Source of the DNA: Flavobacterium sp.
GTDB taxonomy: Bacteria; Bacteroidota; Bacteroidia; Flavobacteriales; Flavobacteriaceae
Reading direction: 5' to 3'
Assembly (NCBI GenBank): GCA_023253295.1
Contig: JALRGZ010000189.1
Coordinates: 1-5,444, forward strand
Length of the DNA stretch: 5,444 nt
The translations under genes and the position numbers were made by a program. This document shows positions 1 to 4,474 of this stretch, one piece after another; positions within the stretch are counted from its first letter, which is position 1; every line of letters starts with the position of its first letter. The notes beneath the pieces are model-generated. The model did no database searches. It was not told the DNA's origin and worked only from the letters and a program-made list of their open reading frames with translations.

Positions 1-462
1 AGTCAGAATATGTTGGATAAGGCAAAAGAACGGGTTTCAGGTGCAACGACTGGAAAAGTTGAATGTATTCAGGGAGATATTCGTGATATTGAGTTAGCCA
101 AAAATCAGTTTGATATTATTTTGGCGGGTGCTGTTTTGCATCATTTGCGTGAGGATTCCGATTGGGAAATGGTTTTCCAAAAATTGTATGACAGCTTATC
201 TCCCGGAGGTTGTTTCTTGATTTCAGATTTGGTCATTCAGGACCATGCTGAGGTAAATCAGTTGGTTTGGAAAATGTATGGCAATTATTTGCAGCAACAT
301 GGGGGAGTGGAGTACCAACAAACGGTTTTTGATTATATCGAAAAAGAAGATACACCGCGCTCAATGAGCTATCAATTGGATTTAATGAAGCGGGTTGGTT
401 TCAGCAGTGTAGAAATATTGCATAAAAACGCTTGTTTTGGCGCTTTTGGAGGTATCAAATAA
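1..462 (+). CDS. Class I SAM-dependent methyltransferase, C-terminal part (5' end outside window)
   Basis: The reading frame is open from base 1 and ends with TAA at 460-462, giving 153 visible codons. The first residues (SQNMLDKAKER) match the acidic-loop and helix region that follows the glycine-rich SAM motif in Rossmann-fold methyltransferases. The ATG at 10 is therefore an internal Met, and the GxGxG motif should lie upstream of the window. Further methyltransferase motifs follow: QGDIRD near visible residues 24-29, FDIILAGAVLHHL near 37-49, and SPGGCFLISD near 67-76. The C-terminus (GYxx-type helix, then KRVGF and FGAFGGIK) resembles CmoA-like and related COG2226-type enzymes, which transfer a methyl or methyl-derived group from SAM. 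The substrate cannot be read from this fragment, and CmoA itself is only one possibility. The protein is probably cytoplasmic. The gene converges on ald and shares its terminator. Confidence 0.85.
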   Translation, partial: SQNMLDKAKERVSGATTGKVECIQGDIRDIELAKNQFDIILAGAVLHHLREDSDWEMVFQKLYDSLSPGGCFLISDLVIQDHAEVNQLVWKMYGNYLQQHGGVEYQQTVFDYIEKEDTPRSMSYQLDLMKRVGFSSVEILHKNACFGAFGGIK

Positions 463-465
463 ACA

Positions 466-497
466 AAAAACCCATTCGTATTACAGAATGGGTTTTT
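466..497. terminator. Bidirectional intrinsic terminator between the methyltransferase gene and ald
   Basis: AAAAA (466-470) and CCCATTC (471-477) are followed by an 8-nt loop and then GAATGGG (486-492) and TTTTT (493-497). This is a perfect 7-bp stem extended by A-T pairs, with a T run on whichever strand is transcribed. It starts 3 nt after the methyltransferase stop and lies 21 nt past the ald stop, so it can end both convergent transcripts. Confidence 0.9.
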
Positions 498-518
498 GTG
501 TATATAAAGCGTGTTTTA

Positions 519-1637
519 TTAGCAAACAGCAGTTTCGATTGTTTCGTTGAATGGAAGGTTGAAAGCTTCAGCAACTCCTTTGTAAAGGATTTTACCGTTA
601 GCAATGTTCAATCCTTTTTTCAATTCTTCGTTTTCAGCACATGCTTTTTCCCATCCTTTGTTAGCTAATTGTAATGCATATGGTAAAGTTGCATTCGTAA
701 GCGCTAAAGTAGAAGTATAAGGAACCGCACCTGGCATATTGGCTACACAGTAGTGAACAATATCATCGATGATGAAAGTTGGGTTTTCGTGCGTTGTAGG
801 AGTACAAGTTTCGATACATCCACCTTGGTCAACAGCAACGTCAACAACAACAGTTCCAGGGCTCATTAATTTTAACATATCACGAGTGATTAAGTGAGGT
901 GCCTTTGCTCCAGGGATTAATACTGCTCCAATTACTAAATCAGCAGAAGCAATTTCCTGACAGATGTTGTAGTGATTAGACATTAAAGTAGTTACGTTAG
1001 CCGGCATAATATCATCTAAGTAACGTAAACGAGGTAAACTTAAATCCATGATAGTTACCTGAGCACCAAATCCAGCAGCCATTTTAGCAGCCTGAGTACC
1101 TACAACTCCACCACCAAGAACAACCACTTTAGCAGGTTTTACTCCAGGAACTCCTCCTAAAAGGATTCCTTTTCCTTGTAATGGTTTTTCTAAGAATTTA
1201 GCACCTTCCTGGATAGACATACGCCCGGCAACCTCAGACATTGGTACTAATAAAGGCAAACTACGATCTGCTTTTTCAACAGTTTCATAAGCTAAACATA
1301 TTGCTCCGCTTTCGATCATTGCGTGCGTTAATGGCTCACAAGATGCAAAATGGAAGTAAGTAAATACTAATTGGTCTTTTTTAATTAATGGGTATTCAGA
1401 AGCGATAGGTTCTTTAACTTTGATGATCATCTCAGCAATTTCATAAACTGCTTCAATTGTTGGTAAAATTTCAGCTCCAGCCTCTACATAAGCAGCATCA
1501 CTAAATCCACTGTTGATACCTGCATTTGTTTGAACATATACAGTATGTCCAAATTTTTTAAATTCAGCTACACCAGATGGAGTAAGAGCTACACGGTTCT
1601 CATTATTTTTGATTTCTTTTGGAACTCCGATAATCAT
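519..1637 (-). CDS. ald: Alanine dehydrogenase (NAD-dependent)
   Basis: This 372-residue protein is full length for the family. Ald catalyses reversible oxidative deamination of L-alanine to pyruvate, ammonia and NADH in the cytoplasm. It serves alanine catabolism or, in reverse, ammonium assimilation. The N-terminus MIIGVPKEIKNNENRVALTP is the family signature. Residues matching the known active site are R15, K75, H96 and D270, all at the positions numbered in characterised Ald enzymes. The NAD-binding Rossmann motif is VLGGGVVG (about 173-180), with D198 at the end of beta-2 placed to bind the ribose hydroxyls, which indicates NAD rather than NADP. The ATG at 1637 is the only start that fits the signature. 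The gene diverges from an Lrp-type regulator, a common arrangement for ald, so alanine-responsive control is likely but inferred. Nothing is truncated or missing. Confidence 0.97.
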   Translation of the reverse strand: MIIGVPKEIKNNENRVALTPSGVAEFKKFGHTVYVQTNAGINSGFSDAAYVEAGAEILPTIEAVYEIAEMIIKVKEPIASEYPLIKKDQLVFTYFHFASCEPLTHAMIESGAICLAYETVEKADRSLPLLVPMSEVAGRMSIQEGAKFLEKPLQGKGILLGGVPGVKPAKVVVLGGGVVGTQAAKMAAGFGAQVTIMDLSLPRLRYLDDIMPANVTTLMSNHYNICQEIASADLVIGAVLIPGAKAPHLITRDMLKLMSPGTVVVDVAVDQGGCIETCTPTTHENPTFIIDDIVHYCVANMPGAVPYTSTLALTNATLPYALQLANKGWEKACAENEELKKGLNIANGKILYKGVAEAFNLPFNETIETAVC

Positions 1638-1674
1638 AATTAATAGTTTTAGATGATTGATTATTATTTCGTTA

Positions 1675-1682
1675 CAAATGTA
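1675..1682 (-). promoter_or_regulatory. Predicted ald promoter, Bacteroidota-type -7 element
   Basis: Read on the minus strand this is TACATTTG, a perfect match to the Bacteroidota -7 consensus TAnnTTTG. It would start transcription roughly 30 nt before the ald ATG. No good TTG-type -33 element is present at the usual 17-23 nt spacing upstream; only a T-rich stretch lies near 1705-1708. A weak -33 would fit a promoter that depends on an activator. The 5' leader has no Shine-Dalgarno sequence and is A/T-rich, as is normal in this phylum. Confidence 0.6.
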
Positions 1683-1697
1683 TGTAGAAGAAAAATT

Positions 1698-1748
1698 CCC
1701 AGATAAAATGGGGCTTAATTAAGTAAAGCTTTGTTTTATTAGCTACTT
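1698..1748. promoter_or_regulatory. Dyad-rich divergent ald/lrp control region, candidate Lrp-type operators
   Basis: Several small inverted repeats are packed between the two divergent genes. They are CCCA-N7-TGGG at 1698-1712, a perfect 10-bp palindrome CTTAATTAAG at 1714-1723, a perfect 8-bp palindrome AAAGCTTT at 1725-1732, and a looser dyad pairing AAGTA..GCT (1721-1730) with AGCTACTT (1741-1748). Lrp/AsnC proteins bind AT-rich dyads, often several in phase, between themselves and the target they regulate. Assignment as operators is an inference from position and symmetry. Short palindromes are also expected by chance in AT-rich DNA. Confidence 0.4.
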
Positions 1749-1751
1749 TTA
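1744..1751 (+). promoter_or_regulatory. Possible -7 element for the Lrp-family gene
   Basis: TACTTTTA differs from the TAnnTTTG consensus only at the last base and lies 85 nt before the regulator's ATG. No convincing -33 TTG stands 17-23 nt upstream. It overlaps the right arm of a dyad (1741-1748), a position that would suit autoregulation. This is a weak call. Confidence 0.3.
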
Positions 1752-1836
1752 CACAAAATATTTCTTAATAAGGTTTAATTTCGATTCCTAAACAGAAAAA
1801 ATTTCTTTTTTGAGACTATAAAACGAAAAGATTTTT

Positions 1837-2295
1837 ATGATACTTGACGAAACAGATAAAAGAATTTTGCGCTTATTGCAGCAAGATGCGCATTGTAAGC
1901 TAAAAGACATCGCTAATAAAATTAATTTATCGCTTACTCCGGTACATGATAGAGTGAAACGATTAGAGAAAGAAGGGATTATTGAAAAATATGTTACGCT
2001 TTTGAATAAAAAGAAAATGGGCAAACACTTAACGGTGTATTGTCAGGTAACACTTGTGAAGCAAAACTATGATATTTCGGAAGTTTTTAATCAGGCTATA
2101 ATGAACATGCCTGAAGTAGTGGAATGCAATTTTATATCGGGAAATTTTGATTATCTGCTTAAAATTGTTTTGGAAGACATGGAAAGTTACCATCATTTTC
2201 ATCAAAAGAAACTTTCTATTTTACCCGAAGTATCTCTGATAAACAGTTTCTTTATTATTTCGGAAGTAAAAAACACCACGGTTTTGCCACTATAA
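1837..2295 (+). CDS. Lrp/AsnC-family transcriptional regulator
   Basis: The 152-residue protein has the standard two-part Lrp/AsnC layout. The N-terminal winged helix-turn-helix opens with LDETDKRILRLLQQDA (residues 3-18). The recognition part is LSLTPVHDRVKRLEKEGII (31-49), matching the family's TPV..RV.RLE..G pattern. A C-terminal RAM domain spans roughly 65-145, with the effector and oligomer-contact motif SGNFDYLLKI (101-110). Such proteins form dimers to octamers or hexadecamers and respond to amino acids. The divergent position next to ald suggests it controls alanine dehydrogenase, as AldR-type regulators do elsewhere; the effector is not visible from sequence. The ATG at 1837 is preceded by an A-rich stretch with no Shine-Dalgarno sequence, and starting there gives the typical family N-terminus. 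A strong terminator follows 12 nt after the stop, so it appears to be monocistronic. Confidence 0.93.
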   Translation: MILDETDKRILRLLQQDAHCKLKDIANKINLSLTPVHDRVKRLEKEGIIEKYVTLLNKKKMGKHLTVYCQVTLVKQNYDISEVFNQAIMNMPEVVECNFISGNFDYLLKIVLEDMESYHHFHQKKLSILPEVSLINSFFIISEVKNTTVLPL

Positions 2296-2307
2296 GGCTT
2301 AATAAAC

Positions 2308-2339
2308 AAAAAAGCCATTCAATATCGAATGGTTTTTTT
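2308..2339 (+). terminator. Intrinsic terminator of the Lrp-family gene
   Basis: A run of A (2308-2313) precedes GCCATTC (2314-2320), a 6-nt loop, GAATGG (2327-2332) and seven T (2333-2339). The six core pairs are perfect and G2314 can wobble with U2333. The A and T runs extend the stem, so it could in principle also work leftward. It begins 12 nt after the regulator's stop. Confidence 0.88.
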
Positions 2340-2342
2340 GTT

Positions 2343-2420
2343 GCTAGCCCTGATGGAAGCGACAGCCTCTTGAAGCGGTGTTCGCGAAAGAGCTATAGCG
2401 TACAGCAGGAAAAGCTTCTA
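2343..2420. repeat. Putative flavobacterial intergenic repeat / structured RNA element
   Basis: The stretch begins GCTAGCCCTGATGGAAGCGA and ends with GCAGGAAAAGCTTCTAAAAA. It lacks any plausible coding frame and is visibly more GC-rich than normal intergenic DNA here. Complementary blocks suggest a fold. AGC-CCTG (2346-2352) pairs with CAGG-AAAA-GCT (2406-2416). CTCTT (2367-2371) pairs with AAGAG (2388-2392), enclosing GCG/CGC (2375-2377 with 2383-2385). From memory, elements with the same ends (GCTAGCCC.GAT.GAAG to GCAGGA...AGCT) are scattered between genes in many Flavobacterium genomes. They may correspond to the Flavo-1 RNA motif, but I cannot confirm that identity. It sits between two convergent transcription units, directly after a terminator, where a passive repeat would be tolerated. 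Function is unknown. Confidence 0.6.
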
Positions 2421-2426
2421 AAAATA

Positions 2427-2837
2427 TTATTTATTAGAATTGATATAGGCCTCTAATGCTTGTAATTCTTCGTCAGAAAATGTTTTGGTTAAGGTTAAAT
2501 TGGCCTGCATTACTGCAAATTGAGAAGGATCAACAATAGCATCGCTTTCTCCTTTTAAGAAAGTGACTATGCTTGCATCTTTATCTTTGTAGATTTTAGC
2601 AATTTCTTTTAAGCTTGGGCCAATTAATTTTTCATCGGTTTTATGACAGGAAACGCAAGCTCCTTTTCCATTATAGATGCTTTCTCCAAGTTGTTCCGGA
2701 GTTTGAGTGGTAGCCGGCATACCTTCGGAAGATTCCATATTAGTGGTATTGTCATCTTGTTTGCCAAAAGATTCCTGACTTTCTTTTTTACAAGCAAAGG
2801 CAATTAAAAGAAATAAAATAAAGACAATTTTTTTCAT
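2427..2837 (-). CDS. Monohaem c-type cytochrome, predicted lipoprotein
   Basis: The 136-residue protein starts with MKK and a hydrophobic stretch ending in IAFAC, with C16 as the likely lipidated cysteine, followed by KK. This is a lipoprotein signal of the loose type common in Bacteroidota. A low-complexity, polar linker (about 18-50) precedes a class I cytochrome c domain. The haem attachment motif is CVSCH (61-65). GPSLKEIAKIY (about 73-83) is typical of cytochrome c551/c552, M110 in FAVMQAN is the probable axial ligand, and FSDEELQALEAYI (120-132) is the C-terminal helix. The mature protein should carry one covalent haem and transfer electrons outside the cytoplasmic membrane; its partner is not evident. 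It is the last gene of the leftward hem cluster, 13 nt after the DinB-like gene, so haem synthesis and a haem user may be coexpressed. Confidence 0.92.
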   Translation of the reverse strand: MKKIVFILFLLIAFACKKESQESFGKQDDNTTNMESSEGMPATTQTPEQLGESIYNGKGACVSCHKTDEKLIGPSLKEIAKIYKDKDASIVTFLKGESDAIVDPSQFAVMQANLTLTKTFSDEELQALEAYINSNK

Positions 2838-2850
2838 GGTAATTGGGTTT

Positions 2851-3360
2851 TTACCAACCTACGTAGGCTGGAGGTTTGATATGATTTAAATTCAGATAAA
2901 CAATGATTTGTCCTCTATGATGAGTGACATGATCCTGCATTAAATTAAGTATTTGTAGCTTTGTTTTTGGTCCAGCAAAAAAATCTACTTTTTGACTTAA
3001 ATCTACATTTGGATTAAGTGTAATTCTGTTTTTAGCTTGGTCAAACATCTTTTGAATTTCTTCTATAAGCTGTTGTTTAGTTGTAAGATTAGAACGATCT
3101 TTCTTTTGAAATTTTTCGTTTGTAAAATAAGTTCCGCTTAACCAATCCATATTTTCTAAAATATGTACCAATTGTGCTCTGAAAGTCATTTCTCTTTCTG
3201 TAGGCTTATAGTCATATAGTTCTTCTGGCATATCCTCAGCCATTTTGAGTAAATAGGTTTTAGAATTATCCCATTTTTCAACAAATGTATCAATAACCAG
3301 CTTTTGAGCTGAAACTATATTTGCTAAAAGAAATACTAATAGCACAATTGTTTTTTTCAT
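2851..3360 (-). CDS. DinB-like metal-binding protein with signal peptide
   Basis: This 169-residue protein has an N-terminal signal peptide (MKK, a hydrophobic core, then VSA before Q19), so it is probably exported to the periplasm. The rest fits the four-helix DinB/YfiT fold. The likely metal triad is H66 (in AQLVHILENMDW), H144 and H148 (in DHVTHHRGQIIVYL), matching the family's H...HxxxHxGQ pattern. The C-terminus PPAYVGW is also typical. DinB-family proteins bind a divalent metal. Some are thiol transferases, but most have no known function, and none is assigned here. The old name refers to DNA-damage induction and does not imply a repair role. The start lies 2 nt after the hemB stop, and the cytochrome gene follows 13 nt downstream, so cotranscription is very likely. 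Confidence 0.87.
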   Translation of the reverse strand: MKKTIVLLVFLLANIVSAQKLVIDTFVEKWDNSKTYLLKMAEDMPEELYDYKPTEREMTFRAQLVHILENMDWLSGTYFTNEKFQKKDRSNLTTKQQLIEEIQKMFDQAKNRITLNPNVDLSQKVDFFAGPKTKLQILNLMQDHVTHHRGQIIVYLNLNHIKPPAYVGW

Positions 3361-3362
3361 TT

Positions 3363-4373
3363 TTATTGATTTAAAAGAATGGCTGCTTCTTTAGCAAAAT
3401 AGGTTGAAATCAAACTCGCACCGGCTCTTTTGATACACATTAATTGCTCCATCATGATTTTGTCATTGTCCAACCATCCGCGTTCTGCAGCGGCTTTAAT
3501 CATGGCGTATTCGCCCGAAACATGATAAACTGTTACCGGAACATTTACAGCGTCTTTTACTTCGCGTACGATGTCTAAATAAGCTATTCCCGGTTTTACC
3601 ATAACCATATCCGCCCCTTCTTCTACATCCCAAACAGCTTCTTTAACGGCTTCAATACGGTTAGCATAGTCCATTTGGTAGGTTTTCTTGTCTTTTGGTA
3701 CTTCGACAGGCTCAGCATTTGTTTCAGTGTCCTTAGGTGCAGAGTCCAAAGCATCTCGGAAAGGCCCGTAAAAAGCCGAAGCGTATTTAGCCGAATAACT
3801 CATGATACCTACATTTTGGAAACCTGCAGCATCCAATCCCTGACGTAAACGCAATACACGTCCGTCCATCATATCAGAAGGCGCTACAAAATCGGCTCCG
3901 GCCTGCGCATGAGAAACCGCCATTTTTACCAAAGCTTCTACAGTTGAATCATTTTCGATATCGCCATTAGCGATGATTCCGTCGTGTCCGTAAATCGAAT
4001 ACGGATCTAAAGCCACATCCGGCATTACAATCATTTCCGGACAAGCGGCTTTGATAGCACGAATAGCCTGTTGCATCAATCCATTTGGATTCCAGGCTTC
4101 TTTACCGGTATTGTCTTTTAAATTTTCGCTTACTTTTACATAAATGTTTACGGCACGAATTCCTAAAGCGAACAATTCTTTTACTTCCTCTACCGTTAAA
4201 TCAATCGAACGACGAAAGATTCCCGGCATAGAAGGAATTTCTACTTTTACATTTTCGCCTTCGGCAATAAACATAGGAAACATAAAATCCGAAGGACTTA
4301 GGGTTGTTTCTCTAACTAAACTTCTTATTGATTCGTTGACCCTTAAACGACGACCTCTGTGTATCGGGAACAT
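3363..4373 (-). CDS. hemB: Porphobilinogen synthase (delta-aminolevulinic acid dehydratase)
   Basis: The 336-residue enzyme condenses two 5-aminolevulinate molecules into porphobilinogen, an early step of haem synthesis in the cytoplasm. The start MFPIHRGRRLRVNESIRSLV is the family N-terminus. The two catalytic lysines are K196 (SYSAKYAS) and K260 (MVMVKPG, the Schiff-base lysine). The metal-site loop at 119-132 reads DVALDPYSIYGHDG. The three zinc cysteines found in E. coli-type enzymes are replaced by A121, D123 and D131, as in the Mg-activated, zinc-independent class typified by Pseudomonas HemB. Between SAPK (211-214) and KKTYQMD (229-235) is an acidic insertion of about a dozen residues relative to typical bacterial HemB. 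Other positions look intact. It follows hemF in the same direction, 101 nt away. No good -7 element is visible in that gap, which favours read-through from hemF. Confidence 0.97.
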   Translation of the reverse strand: MFPIHRGRRLRVNESIRSLVRETTLSPSDFMFPMFIAEGENVKVEIPSMPGIFRRSIDLTVEEVKELFALGIRAVNIYVKVSENLKDNTGKEAWNPNGLMQQAIRAIKAACPEMIVMPDVALDPYSIYGHDGIIANGDIENDSTVEALVKMAVSHAQAGADFVAPSDMMDGRVLRLRQGLDAAGFQNVGIMSYSAKYASAFYGPFRDALDSAPKDTETNAEPVEVPKDKKTYQMDYANRIEAVKEAVWDVEEGADMVMVKPGIAYLDIVREVKDAVNVPVTVYHVSGEYAMIKAAAERGWLDNDKIMMEQLMCIKRAGASLISTYFAKEAAILLNQ

Positions 4374-4381
4374 ATATTTTT

Positions 4382-4408
4382 GTTTTAAGTTGACGGTTTT
4401 AAGTTAAC
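4382..4408. repeat. Two-copy 13-bp tandem repeat in the hemB leader
   Basis: GTTTTAAGTTGAC (4382-4394) and GTTTTAAGTTAAC (4396-4408) are direct repeats with one difference and a 14-bp period. On the transcribed minus strand they lie 9-35 nt before the hemB ATG, in an A-rich leader. They may be simple-sequence drift; a regulatory role is not shown. Confidence 0.6.
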
Positions 4409-4443
4409 AGTTTGTTTTTGTAATAAATAAGTTTTATTTCTAG

Positions 4444-4465
4444 TAGGCTGTAAATTTACAACCTA
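4444..4465. promoter_or_regulatory. 22-bp near-perfect palindrome between hemF and hemB
   Basis: The core TGTAAATTTACA (4449-4460) is a perfect 12-bp palindrome. TAGG and CCTA extend it on both sides, leaving one mismatched pair (4448/4461). In RNA made in the hemF-hemB direction that pair becomes a U-G wobble, so a 9-bp hairpin with an AAUU loop can form 9 nt after the hemF stop. No real U tract follows, so it is not a classical terminator. It could be a 3'-end stabilising or processing hairpin that sets different hemF and hemB levels, or a DNA operator for a dimeric regulator acting on hemB. Confidence 0.6.
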
Positions 4466-4474
4466 AACTGTGAA

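Noticed and set aside
10..462. Methyltransferase starting at the ATG at 10
   Set aside because: The frame is open upstream to base 1, and this Met is the conserved one in the S-x-NML segment after the SAM-binding glycine motif, so the true start is outside the window.
432..668. Rightward open frame running out of the methyltransferase gene across the terminator into ald
   Set aside because: It overlaps the methyltransferase 3' end, crosses a strong terminator and runs antisense to ald. Its Phe/Ser-rich product has no family features.
1788..2024. Leftward open frame antisense to the Lrp-family gene
   Set aside because: It is a Phe/Ser/Lys-rich shadow of an AT-rich coding region with no motif, and the opposite frame is an unmistakable Lrp/AsnC protein.
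2340..2426. Insertion sequence remnant or MITE with terminal inverted repeats
   Set aside because: No perfect terminal inverted repeats or target-site duplication are visible and there is no transposase. The paired ends are short and bulged, which fits an RNA-like fold better.
4382..4408. CRISPR-like or phase-variable repeat array
   Set aside because: There are only two 13-bp copies with a 1-bp gap, with no spacers and no cas genes.
4444..4465. The palindrome as a standard intrinsic terminator of hemF
   Set aside because: No run of U follows the hairpin on the transcribed strand, unlike the two clear terminators in this window, so it is listed as a regulatory or structural palindrome instead.
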